From NCBI GenBank assembly GCA_028867035.1, contig JAGWHB010000002.1, positions 334,852 through 398,851 of the forward strand: a DNA stretch of 64,000 nt. The letters are read 5' to 3'. This DNA is from Nitrososphaerota archaeon (GTDB taxonomy: Archaea; Thermoproteota; Nitrososphaeria; Nitrososphaerales; Gagatemarchaeaceae). The notes below the pieces were generated by a model that did not search any database, had not been told where the DNA came from, and saw only the letters and a program-made list of their open reading frames with translations. The position numbers and the translations under genes were made by a program. Below, piece by piece: positions 7,605 through 15,931 of this stretch (within the stretch, counting starts at the first letter, position 1; the number at the start of each line of letters is the position of its first letter).

Positions 7605-10600
7605 CTAGACGGTGACGGTGAGTGTTGTTTGCGATGATACAGGGAGGTTGGTCGTAGTCCAGACAGACAGGTTGACAGTGTACGTTCCTGACGCGAGGCC
7701 GACCTCTGGCAAGAAGAACGCCTGTGAGGCGCCCGTTGCAAGGGTCGCGCTACCTGCGGAGATGTACACCGTTTGGCCAGCGCTGTTCTTCCAGACTGCG
7801 AAGACGATGACGTTCTGCGATGAACTCCATTGGTTGGAGTAGGTCGCAGAGACTCCTGTGTATCCGCCGACTACTGATGAAGTTGGGGTCCCGCTAATCA
7901 CCAGTGACTGGGCGAAGGCGACGGTGACCGAGACCACAACAGTGGTTCCGGTGGCCGAGTTGCCTGCCGTGTCCTTGGCGGTGAGCGCGATGCCGTAGTG
8001 ACCTGTGGTTGCGGCCAGGCCCGTCACGGAGACCGAGTAGGTCACCGAGGCTCCTGGGTTGTTGGTTCCGGAGGTGATTGTTACCTGGGAGGCTGCGAGA
8101 GCTGTCCCGTTCACGGTTGCCGACACGCTCGCCAAGTCGCCTTCAGAGTCTACGACCGTGAAGACGATGGCCGTGCCCGCCCCGTATGCCAGGGTGGTCG
8201 GGTTGGTGATGGTTGGAGCAGTGGTGTCCACCAGTACCTTCGTGGAGTTCGAAGCGGTGTTGCCGTTCGAGTCCTTTACGGTGAACACTATGGTGTGGAG
8301 ACCGTTGGCCATTGTCGGGACAGCAGTCCACGCAGTTGTTCCGGAAGCGGTCACGGCTGTCGCGCCATCGATCGAGTAGGTCACCGAGCTGATCGTTACC
8401 GATCCAGCCAGGTATCCTGCCGATGCTGCGGAGGAGCCGCTAAAGCCGACGCCGGAGAACTTGCTGTAGACTATGTGTCCGACTGTGCCCGCCGGGGTCG
8501 TCACAGTGATTGTCGGGTTAGGGCTGACGATGGTCAGCGTGCTCGACCCACTGTAAAAGCCCGTAGCGGATATGGTGGCCGCACCCAAGGCAGCGCTGGA
8601 AGACACCGCGAAGGTGATCGTTCCAAAGCTGCCCAAGGTATCTACCTGGCCTTGTTTAATGTACACACTCGAGGCAGAGAAGATCCCTGTGCTCGAGGGT
8701 GACACCGCAAGTGCGATCTGCAGTTGGCCACCACTGGCCAGAGTGACTGGGTTGCCCCAGTAGTCGACCAGGATGACATTGAGGTAGACGTTCTGGCCGG
8801 CAACCGTATTGGTCGTCAGCGTACCTGCTGGCGATGTGAAGTAAGTGTTCACCGAGAGCTTGGATATTGCTCCAGGCCCTGTGGTGTACACAGAAGTTGC
8901 CGTGCCCGGTCCAATCACATGGGTTGAAGAAGGAACGGCGCAGGAGGCTGTTACGACCGTACATGGGTTGGCAAACAGTGCCTGGAATTTGACTGCGTGG
9001 CTGAGCGTGTGGTCAATAGTGAAGGTAGCGGTCGCAATTGCGGCCGTCGCTCCACTGTTTTCCACCGAGTTGACGGTCACGTTAGCGAAGTCGATGTGAG
9101 TTGATGGACCCATGCCTCCGACGAACGAGCCTGTGTACGGGTTGGTCGTGTTGACCGCCTGGAAGGTGATTGGTACGCCCAACTGGTTCACAGTCAGGGT
9201 GTACGTCAGAGTTATGGTCGAAACCACGCCAGCGGCGGTGCCAGCAGAGACAGTGAGGCCAGTGCAGGCCGCGCAGGTCACGGCTGGTGTCGCAGCTGCG
9301 GTGTCCATCGATGAAGTCGATAGCGTCTGGCTGTTTCCAGTGGCAGTGAAGGACGTGAGGCCAGCCCCGTACTTGCCCGACATCGAAACTTGGACGTAGG
9401 TCGTGGTTCCGAACGTCAGACCCTGGAAGTAGGCCTCGTCGCTTGTGATTGCACCTGCAGTGGTGCAACTAGCCGCAGCGACGTTGTCAGTGGTGGTTGA
9501 AGTCACTCCGCTTTGGAAGAGTCCTCCAAACGAAAGAATGGTGCAGGTCTGTGCGCTGATGCCGGACGACACTGTGTTGCCGAACGCGTCGGTCAACGCC
9601 CCTGTGATTCCAGCTGAGGCAATCGTAGCGGACAGAACCGGCGTGGGACTCGTCCAAGTGGGGGTCGCGGAAGCAACTATGTAATCAGTCTTGGTTGACG
9701 AACCTCCAGCTGTCACCGTCACAGAGGACGGTGCTCCTGCGGAGGTGACTATCGCAGCTGCCGTATTGGTAAGACTGGAAGTGCCGATGGTCGCGTGGAT
9801 TACTGCTGACGCTCCAGCGTGTTCATTGGGCTGGTATGTGACTGTAGCGGTACCCGTGGAGTCAGTGACGCTCGAAGCGGCGCTGAAGCTCGACGGGTAG
9901 GCCGTGGTTCCTCCAGTTACAACATCTGTCCATACGATGGTAAGACCCGCCTGATGGGGCGTCACTACTGCAGTGACAGTGTAAGCTGCCGTTCCTGCAG
10001 TGTACGCGGTCGCTGTGTTACCACTACTAGCAGCTGGGGTTACCGTGATGACGGGGTTCCCAGTTGTTGGGTCGATCACCTGGATAGTGAACGACGGACC
10101 GTTGTAGAAGTTAACAGCGGACGCGTCCTGTATCTTGGTTGTGAAGATTGAGTTGAACGGATATGTCCCCGCCGGCGCCGTGGCTGTGAAGGTAAAGGTG
10201 TCAGTGAGGCCCGGTGGGATGCCTGCAGCAGTTCCAACTGAGAATGACGACACTGAAGCCGTCAGACCAGAAGATGTGAAGCTGCAAACGGGCAAGAAGC
10301 TGCCCGCAGGACAACTCGCTCCACCTACCGACCAGCCGCTTGGCGCAACTACGGAGACACCAGTTATGGTGTACACGTTGCTACCAGGGTTAGACACGGT
10401 GACCGAGAAGGTTGTCGCGGTTGCGCCACCACCAAGAGCGGGGTTGTTGTTGGTGACAGATATGCTTGGCAGGCTTGCGTTAGATGCGAAAGCCGGCGTT
10501 GCCACCGGCACAAGGATGAGAAGACCTGAAATTGCTAGAAGTGCTAGAATAGTTCCTGAGCTAAATTTCGTTACATACGCATTCGTAAGCGTATTCAATA

Positions 10601-10607
10601 TTTTCAT
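7605..10607 (-). CDS. Large secreted surface protein, S-layer candidate (SlaA-like)
   Basis: A 1000-aa protein with a signal peptide (hydrophobic segment about residues 18-38 ending in AFAS) followed only by Ser/Thr/Val/Gly-rich beta-strand domains of Ig-like or CARDB-like type and no membrane anchor. Cysteines are few and mostly in pairs. Its last domain (~90 residues) recurs in the small secreted protein at 4994-5404. It is immediately followed by a membrane-anchored coiled-coil protein. Size, secretion and pairing fit the lattice-forming S-layer subunit. The ATG at 10607 is chosen because it starts the signal peptide and lies 24 nt from a TATA box; an open frame runs further upstream. It could instead be an adhesin. 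Confidence 0.75.
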   Translation of the reverse strand: MKILNTLTNAYVTKFSSGTILALLAISGLLILVPVATPAFASNASLPSISVTNNNPALGGGATATTFSVTVSNPGSNVYTITGVSVVAPSGWSVGGASCPAGSFLPVCSFTSSGLTASVSSFSVGTAAGIPPGLTDTFTFTATAPAGTYPFNSIFTTKIQDASAVNFYNGPSFTIQVIDPTTGNPVITVTPAASSGNTATAYTAGTAAYTVTAVVTPHQAGLTIVWTDVVTGGTTAYPSSFSAASSVTDSTGTATVTYQPNEHAGASAVIHATIGTSSLTNTAAAIVTSAGAPSSVTVTAGGSSTKTDYIVASATPTWTSPTPVLSATIASAGITGALTDAFGNTVSSGISAQTCTILSFGGLFQSGVTSTTTDNVAAASCTTAGAITSDEAYFQGLTFGTTTYVQVSMSGKYGAGLTSFTATGNSQTLSTSSMDTAAATPAVTCAACTGLTVSAGTAAGVVSTITLTYTLTVNQLGVPITFQAVNTTNPYTGSFVGGMGPSTHIDFANVTVNSVENSGATAAIATATFTIDHTLSHAVKFQALFANPCTVVTASCAVPSSTHVIGPGTATSVYTTGPGAISKLSVNTYFTSPAGTLTTNTVAGQNVYLNVILVDYWGNPVTLASGGQLQIALAVSPSSTGIFSASSVYIKQGQVDTLGSFGTITFAVSSSAALGAATISATGFYSGSSTLTIVSPNPTITVTTPAGTVGHIVYSKFSGVGFSGSSAASAGYLAGSVTISSVTYSIDGATAVTASGTTAWTAVPTMANGLHTIVFTVKDSNGNTASNSTKVLVDTTAPTITNPTTLAYGAGTAIVFTVVDSEGDLASVSATVNGTALAASQVTITSGTNNPGASVTYSVSVTGLAATTGHYGIALTAKDTAGNSATGTTVVVSVTVAFAQSLVISGTPTSSVVGGYTGVSATYSNQWSSSQNVIVFAVWKNSAGQTVYISAGSATLATGASQAFFLPEVGLASGTYTVNLSVWTTTNLPVSSQTTLTVTV

Positions 10608-10625
10608 TCTCACGGGACTGAACGG

Positions 10626-10655
10626 CTTATTTAAGGTGAATGGACAAATTGTCCA
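10626..10655 (-). promoter_or_regulatory. Promoter and palindromic operator of the surface-protein operon
   Basis: On the minus strand a TATA-like TTAAATAA (10627-10634) lies about 24 nt from the ATG at 10607. Directly upstream is a perfect 15-nt palindrome, TGGACAAATTGTCCA (10641-10655), in the place of a regulator site next to the B-recognition element. A further 10-nt palindrome, CGAATATTCG, lies near 10663-10672. The other sequence between 10608 and 10846 shows no gene. Confidence 0.5.
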
Positions 10656-10846
10656 CTTTTCTCGAATATTCGCACAAGCCGGACGGTGGACAGCCTCAAA
10701 ATTGCAAACCAACACCGGAATGCTATCACTTCAGTTGAACGGAAGGCATTTTATGGACCAGCTCGTCGAATAGAGCACGAAAAAGGCTCATTCTTAGAGA
10801 ACATTCTTCTGGTCTCCCTCTCCTCTCAATTATTCGAGGGATTCTA

Positions 10847-11434
10847 TCAGACCGAGCTGACTGTCCCTTTGAAACTAGTGTTGACTATGTCGAAGTTGAA
10901 GGTCCCCGCAGCGGCAAATACCTTTGTGTAGTTCTGACCGGGCGCCAGTGGGATTCTGGTCACCCCGCTGATTTCGAAGGTTACCGAAGAGCTACCTTCG
11001 TTTTTCCAAACAACTGGCGTGACGCCGTGCAAGGCAGAAACTGAAGAAGAATTGAAACCGTCTTGAGTGATCGCAACGACTCTGACTATAGGGTTGTAGG
11101 TCCCCACCGCGTACTCCGTCCCACCCCCTGTGAGGGTTATCGCTCGTGGTGGCGGCGTGACATACCAAGTCAACTGGCCGAAGACCACAGTGTAGTGTCC
11201 TTGAGAGAGCGAGAAATTGAAAGGGCTTGTTTCTGTCGTCGCTCCAACGGTGACCGTGGCGTGCAGCTGGAATGAAGGAGAATAACGCCCTGAGCTGTAT
11301 GTCACGACTGTCAGAGTACCTGACTCGAAAGCGACGTATGTGACGAGGGCGAAGACCACTAGGACCAGAAGCGCTAGTACGGGAATGAAGAAGAGGAGTT
11401 TGCCAAGTTTTCTGGAACTCTTTGCACGCCTCAA
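10847..11434 (-). CDS. Membrane-anchored protein with cupredoxin-like end
   Basis: A 195-aa protein with one N-terminal membrane helix (about 12-36) after a short basic tail, then an extracytoplasmic beta-rich body. The last ~60 residues (VVWKNEGSSSVTFEI ... APGQNYTKVFAAAGTFNFDI) follow the strand pattern of cupredoxins. The copper ligands (His, Cys, His, Met) are absent, so it would be a structural domain rather than an electron carrier. It starts with a TTG at 11434, with a TATA-like box at 11465-11472, and is divergent from aIF2-gamma. It may belong to the surface-protein set downstream. The function is unknown. Confidence 0.6.
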   Translation of the reverse strand: MRRAKSSRKLGKLLFFIPVLALLVLVVFALVTYVAFESGTLTVVTYSSGRYSPSFQLHATVTVGATTETSPFNFSLSQGHYTVVFGQLTWYVTPPPRAITLTGGGTEYAVGTYNPIVRVVAITQDGFNSSSVSALHGVTPVVWKNEGSSSVTFEISGVTRIPLAPGQNYTKVFAAAGTFNFDIVNTSFKGTVSSV

Positions 11435-11505
11435 AGTGGTCTTTGCCTCGTCCGCCTGATAAGGTAATAAATCGTACCTGCCTCAATGATTTCAATCGAG
11501 CCGAA

Positions 11506-11515
11506 CTTAAAAAGG
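11506..11515 (+). promoter_or_regulatory. TATA-like box for aIF2-gamma
   Basis: CTTAAAAAGG, centred 22-28 nt before the TTG codons at 11532 and 11538. It supports leaderless initiation at one of these two in-frame TTGs. Confidence 0.5.
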
Positions 11516-11531
11516 CCCGGCGTCGCAGTGG

Positions 11532-14500
11532 TTGGTCTTGTCAGAACAGAAGCTCGCCGAGCCCAGCCAACCACAGGCGGTCCTCCCGAAGCAGCCCGAA
11601 GTCAACATCGGGACAAGCGGCCACGTGGACCACGGAAAGTGCGAAAAATTTTCTGACTACGCAATCGTGGACGGGCAACCTCTGACGGGATACGAGATTG
11701 AAAATCTGGTCTCAAAGAGCGGGAAGTTGGTCATGAAGGTGGATGGGGGGGAATTCTATTCATTTGATGAAAACAGAGTGGTCTCGATTGACGAACACTA
11801 CCAGCCCACCATTGCCAGGGCAGGATTCTATAAGGAACACTATGCGGGACCAATGGTCAACGTCTCCACATCTACCGGCAGGAAAATCTCGGTAACGCCC
11901 GCGCACCCGTTGTTAATCAACAGGAATGGGAACATTCTATGGATGCCGGCGGAGAAACTTGTCCAAGGAGACTTCGTGGCCATTCTCAGGAACCTCCCTC
12001 TTCCAGAAGATGCTGCCTTTCGAAATCCCCTGGAAGAAATGCGCAAATGGTACCCCGTCGTCACTTGGGATGATTGCCAACAGCTTCGCGTGGCCACCGA
12101 AGACTTCACTTGGCTCGACGCGCTATTTGGAGATAAAATCGAGCGGATGCGAATCCTGGCTGGAATGTCTACCTCTGGCCTGTGCAGGGAAGCCCATATC
12201 AGCCCTGAGGCGTATCACCGCGTCCTTCAGGGGGAACTCACGTCCAGTACAGCGAGGGCGAAGGTCATCGACGCGCTCTCGAAGAGGAAGTTTGTTTCGA
12301 TCACCCGCGGCGAGTTCCTTATCAATCTGAAGCAAGGGAAGTATCTGGTCCGAAGACTTAGGAACTTCGACATGGACGACGACCTGGTAAAGTGGTTCGC
12401 CTTCGTCTGGTCAGAAGGGTCGAGCAGCAGTAATCATGTCGACGTGACGCAGACGGTTCAGAGGAAAATGCTCAGGGAGTGGCTCCGAATATCTGAAGAG
12501 AAACTCGGCGAGCACGTGGTCCAGTATCCCAATGGCCGATGTAGCATATACAACAGGGCGTTCGTGGCATACCTAGAGCTCAAGTTCGGATTCAGGCCAG
12601 GGAACGAATCAGTCTGCCATATCCTCCCGTGGGTCTGCAAGCTCCCGACGCTCCAGAAAAGGACGTTCCTGCGGTGGTTTCTCACTCTCGATGGTGAATT
12701 CGACGAGTATTCTGGACAGATAATGGTCTCCCAGTCAAATGAGAAAAACATTGTGATCCTATCGTATCTATTGCATTCCTTCGGAATCGTGCCCAGGTTC
12801 GGAGAGAAGACGGCGCAGTTGAAAGATGGAAAGAAGGTGTACCACCGACTTTCTATTTCGGGCAGGAGAGATCTGTCTGTCTTCTCAAAGGAAATCGGTT
12901 TCGAGGACCCCCGAGTCCAGCACAAATTGACACGGTACCTGCGTGGAATCAAGAGAGAATCCAAGGAAACCAACTTCTCCATTCCGATTGACCCTGAATC
13001 GGTCAGGGAGCACCTCTTGCTTGCGGGGCTCTGCCGCGAGGGGCTCGGTGGGCAGATTCTTCCTCGCATGAAATACCGCCCATGGTACAAGGCCTACGAA
13101 ATGGCCTTCAGAAGCTCCCGGCTTTCGAGGGCCAAGCTTCTTCTCATCATCAGAGAAGCGGACGAACAGCTCCGAAGGTTGGAGGCGTCTCTGGTAACGC
13201 TAGGGACGTCAACGAAACGCGTACTTCCGCATATGTCCCTTGCAGGCCTCCCCCAGGAAATCACGGCGTCGGAGCTGGGGTACAGTCGGCGGAAACTGAT
13301 GCGGATAATTCGTAATGGCACGAAGCAGGAACTAGAATCGCTCGTCGAGCATGTCGAGACTAGGACTCGAGCTAATATGAAAGAAGTGGAATCGTGGTTG
13401 ACACAACTCCGCAGGCTTGCCACGACCCCACTGGAGTTCGATAGGATTGTAGCAATCGAGAACGAACCCTATGATGGCTTCGTTTTCGACCTGAACGTTC
13501 CTGGACCTAGGTCGTTTATCGGAGGCACCTCATCGATTGTATGCCACAACACCACCCTGACCCAAGCGATAACCGGGGTCTGGGCGAGCGCCCACAGCGA
13601 GGAGTTGAAGCGCGGGATCACGATCAAGGTAGGCTATGCGGACGCTGCCTTCTACAAGTGCTCCCAGAACCACGGTGTAAGCTCTTATTCAACGAGTCCG
13701 AAATGTCCCATCGACGGCCGAAAGACCACCTTCCTTCGCGCTGTGAGTTTTGTCGACACCCCGGGGCACGAGAGCCTCATGACAAACATGCTCGCGGGGG
13801 CGTTCCTCATGGATGGGGCACTGCTTGTCATCGCGGCCAACGAGCCAGTCCCGAAGCCCCAGACCAGGGAGCACCTGCAGGCTCTCCAGATGCTTGGGAT
13901 GAAGAAGATAGTCATCGCCCAGAACAAGATAGACCTCGTCACCGACGCTGAAGCAAAGAAGAATTATTCGCAGATTGAAAAGTTCGTCAAGGGCACGGTG
14001 GCAGAAGGCGCGCCGATAGTCCCCATATCGGCTCAACAGAGGCTGAACATTGACGCGCTCATCGAGGCGCTGGAGGACGTGATACCCACGCCGAAGAGGG
14101 ACTCGAACGCGAAGCCGCTGATGTACGTGGTCAGGAGCTTCGACGTCAACAGGCCGGGGTCTGAGATCCAGGGTCTGTCTGGCGGGGTCTTGGGGGGGAG
14201 CCTGACGAGGGGGGAGCTGAAGGTGGGAGAAGAGATCGAGGTCAGGCCTGGGATGGTGGATGAAAGGAGCGGGAAATTCGTCCCCGTGATCACGAGAATC
14301 TCGAGCCTGCAGACGGGGGCGGGGGCGGCCGAGAAGGTAGGTCCCGGAGGGCTGGTGGCGGTGGGGACCCACCTCGACCCGACCTACATCAAGGGAGACC
14401 AGATGGTTGGCAGCGTCATAGGGAAGCCTGGCGCCCTTCCGGAGACTCTTGAGCACGTCACCCTCGACGTGACTCTGCTCGAGACCGCGGTCGGTTCGGC

Positions 14501-14714
14501 CGACCTTGTCAAGGTGGACAAAGTCAAACTAGGAGAAACGGTGCGCCTCAACCTTGGAACGGCGTCGACGCTCGCTGTGGCGACCTCGGTAAGGGGGAGC
14601 GTGGTTGAAGTGGACCTGAAGAAACCTGTCGCCATTGAGAGCGGGATGCGCGCAGCCATAAGCAGGAGGATAGCTGAAAGGTGGCGGCTCATTGGCTCCG
14701 GCGTCCTGAAGTAG
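11532..14714 (+). CDS. eif2g: Translation initiation factor aIF2 subunit gamma, with intein
   Basis: The GTPase subunit of aIF2, which carries initiator Met-tRNA to the small ribosomal subunit. The precursor is 1060 aa; removing the intein leaves about 423 aa, the usual size. The P-loop is split: GTSGHVDHGK precedes the intein and TTLTQAITG follows it. The rest of the factor is intact, with the switch region HSEELKRGITI, a Cys pair of the zinc knuckle (YKCSQNHG ... PKCPIDG), DTPGHESLM, and the NKID motif in AQNKIDLV. Because the intein sits in the GTP site, no active factor can exist before splicing. The start is a TTG at 11532 (or 11538). It is followed 2 nt later by the PIN gene. Confidence 0.95.
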   Translation: MVLSEQKLAEPSQPQAVLPKQPEVNIGTSGHVDHGKCEKFSDYAIVDGQPLTGYEIENLVSKSGKLVMKVDGGEFYSFDENRVVSIDEHYQPTIARAGFYKEHYAGPMVNVSTSTGRKISVTPAHPLLINRNGNILWMPAEKLVQGDFVAILRNLPLPEDAAFRNPLEEMRKWYPVVTWDDCQQLRVATEDFTWLDALFGDKIERMRILAGMSTSGLCREAHISPEAYHRVLQGELTSSTARAKVIDALSKRKFVSITRGEFLINLKQGKYLVRRLRNFDMDDDLVKWFAFVWSEGSSSSNHVDVTQTVQRKMLREWLRISEEKLGEHVVQYPNGRCSIYNRAFVAYLELKFGFRPGNESVCHILPWVCKLPTLQKRTFLRWFLTLDGEFDEYSGQIMVSQSNEKNIVILSYLLHSFGIVPRFGEKTAQLKDGKKVYHRLSISGRRDLSVFSKEIGFEDPRVQHKLTRYLRGIKRESKETNFSIPIDPESVREHLLLAGLCREGLGGQILPRMKYRPWYKAYEMAFRSSRLSRAKLLLIIREADEQLRRLEASLVTLGTSTKRVLPHMSLAGLPQEITASELGYSRRKLMRIIRNGTKQELESLVEHVETRTRANMKEVESWLTQLRRLATTPLEFDRIVAIENEPYDGFVFDLNVPGPRSFIGGTSSIVCHNTTLTQAITGVWASAHSEELKRGITIKVGYADAAFYKCSQNHGVSSYSTSPKCPIDGRKTTFLRAVSFVDTPGHESLMTNMLAGAFLMDGALLVIAANEPVPKPQTREHLQALQMLGMKKIVIAQNKIDLVTDAEAKKNYSQIEKFVKGTVAEGAPIVPISAQQRLNIDALIEALEDVIPTPKRDSNAKPLMYVVRSFDVNRPGSEIQGLSGGVLGGSLTRGELKVGEEIEVRPGMVDERSGKFVPVITRISSLQTGAGAAEKVGPGGLVAVGTHLDPTYIKGDQMVGSVIGKPGALPETLEHVTLDVTLLETAVGSADLVKVDKVKLGETVRLNLGTASTLAVATSVRGSVVEVDLKKPVAIESGMRAAISRRIAERWRLIGSGVLK
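11640..13550 (+). mobile_element. Intein with LAGLIDADG endonuclease in aIF2-gamma
   Basis: A 637-aa intein inserted between the Lys and Thr of the P-loop GHVDHGK^TT. Splicing residues are present: Cys1 (CEKFSDY), block B TPAH (ISVTPAHPLLI), the C-terminal His-Asn (IVCHN) and +1 Thr. An endonuclease domain is indicated by two LAGLIDADG-like segments (KWFAFVWSEGS and LRWFLTLDGEF), each with an acidic residue in the catalytic place, though the first is divergent. A helix-turn-helix-like stretch (around SGLCREAHISPEAYHRVL) lies ahead of them. The block A sequence is unusual. Splicing probably works because the host gene is essential. Confidence 0.9.
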
Positions 14715-14716
14715 GC

Positions 14717-15085
14717 TTGCAGAAAGTCATCTTTGACAGCAGCTTCCTGATGGCGGTCGTCGAGACCCCCACGACCTGGTTCGAAGACATCGTCGACAAC
14801 ATTGGCAGATTCCAACCAATCTTACCGGATTGCGTTCGAGTCGAGCTAGAAATGCTGGCAGCTGGCCAGGGGAGGAAGGCAAGGGCAGCCCGGGTGTCCC
14901 TGGAGTTGGCGGCGAAGTTCTCCCGCATGCCGTGCGGAAAGGCCAGAGTAGACGACGAAATCGTCTCGGCTGCGATGAGCAACGAGGCCGCAGTTGCCAC
15001 GACTGATGGTGACTTGGCCAAATCGGCCAGGGCCGCCCATGTGAGGGTCATTTCGCTCAGGAGAGGGAGGGTCACCCTAGCATAG
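14717..15085 (+). CDS. PIN-domain RNA-binding/nuclease protein
   Basis: A 122-aa single PIN domain, related to the Fcf1/Utp24-like PIN proteins encoded beside aIF2-gamma in many archaea and thought to act in rRNA processing. The acidic residues of the metal site are visible: D near the start (VIFDSSFL), E in RVELEML, D-D-E in RVDDEIV, and D-x-D in ATTDGDL. It has no zinc ribbon, so it is not a full Nob1. The TTG at 14717 gives a 2-nt gap after aIF2-gamma; a GTG at 14681 would overlap it. No antitoxin gene is adjacent, which argues against a VapC toxin. Confidence 0.75.
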   Translation: MQKVIFDSSFLMAVVETPTTWFEDIVDNIGRFQPILPDCVRVELEMLAAGQGRKARAARVSLELAAKFSRMPCGKARVDDEIVSAAMSNEAAVATTDGDLAKSARAAHVRVISLRRGRVTLA

Positions 15086-15113
15086 AGCCCAGCTAATCTT
15101 GACTTGCAAGAGT

Positions 15114-15123
15114 GGTTAAAACC
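15114..15123 (+). promoter_or_regulatory. TATA-like box for nadE
   Basis: GGTTAAAACC, centred about 28 nt before the TTG at 15146, fitting a leaderless start. Confidence 0.45.
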
Positions 15124-15145
15124 ATCTGCACCCATCCGCTTGTAG

Positions 15146-15931
15146 TTGTCGAGCAAGGATCTTGCCATTAATGCGAGCAAGGAAACAGGGAGAATCACCT
15201 CATTCATCGGAGAAATCGTAGGAAGAGCATCGGCGAACGGGCTCGTGGTAGCACTCAGTGGCGGCATCGATAGCGCAGTAGTGGGAGCTCTCTGTGTGAA
15301 TGCGCTTGGACGGACCAGAGTCCTTGGACTTTTGCTCCCCTCCGATCACACACCGAAAGAGGACACCGAAGACGCAAAGGGCCTTGCCGATTCCTGGGGG
15401 ATAAAATCGGAGAATGTTCCAATCTCCAAGGTTGTGAAGATGCTCGTCGGGTCAGCCGAAGTCAAAGGGACGAAGATAGCACAGGCGAACATCCAGGCTA
15501 GAGTGAGGATGATGGTAACATACTACCACGCGAACACGCTCGGCTACCTCGTCGCAGGGACCGGGGACAGGAGTGAAGAGCTCCTGGGGTACTTTACTAA
15601 ATTTGGGGATGGCGGGGTAGACTTCCTCCCCATAGCCCACCTCTACAAGACCCAGGTCAGGGCACTCGGAACCCACCTAGGGCTGCCCAAGCGTGTTGTT
15701 GAGAAGCCGGCGTCTCCCCAGCTCTGGTCGGGGCAGAAGGCCACCGACGAGATACCGGCTGAGTACGACAAGCTGGACATCGTCCTTCACCAACTCTTCG
15801 ACCTAAAGGCAAAGCCACACGAGGCCGCCTTCAGGGCGGGTGTCCCAGTCAGCGTGGTCGAAAAAGTCCTGGAGATGCACAGGAGGACGGAGCATAAACG
15901 GAGGATGCCCCCGTCCCTAGGACTAGTCTAG
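15146..15931 (+). CDS. nadE: NH3-dependent NAD+ synthetase
   Basis: A 261-aa NAD synthetase that amidates nicotinic acid adenine dinucleotide with ammonia and ATP. The PP-loop SGGIDS is at residues 38-43, and the family motif GTGDRSEELLGYFTKFGDGG-like region (split here by its two halves GTGDRSEELLGYF and TKFGDGG) is intact. No glutaminase domain is present, so free ammonia is used. It lies between the PIN gene and Rpo7, which are usually closer neighbours in archaea. Its 3' end overlaps the 3' end of the convergent LAGLIDADG gene by 9 nt. Confidence 0.93.
   Translation: MSSKDLAINASKETGRITSFIGEIVGRASANGLVVALSGGIDSAVVGALCVNALGRTRVLGLLLPSDHTPKEDTEDAKGLADSWGIKSENVPISKVVKMLVGSAEVKGTKIAQANIQARVRMMVTYYHANTLGYLVAGTGDRSEELLGYFTKFGDGGVDFLPIAHLYKTQVRALGTHLGLPKRVVEKPASPQLWSGQKATDEIPAEYDKLDIVLHQLFDLKAKPHEAAFRAGVPVSVVEKVLEMHRRTEHKRRMPPSLGLV

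Noticed and set aside
14717..15085. VapC toxin identity for the PIN protein
   Set aside because: No antitoxin-like partner gene, and it lies in the conserved aIF2-gamma neighbourhood.
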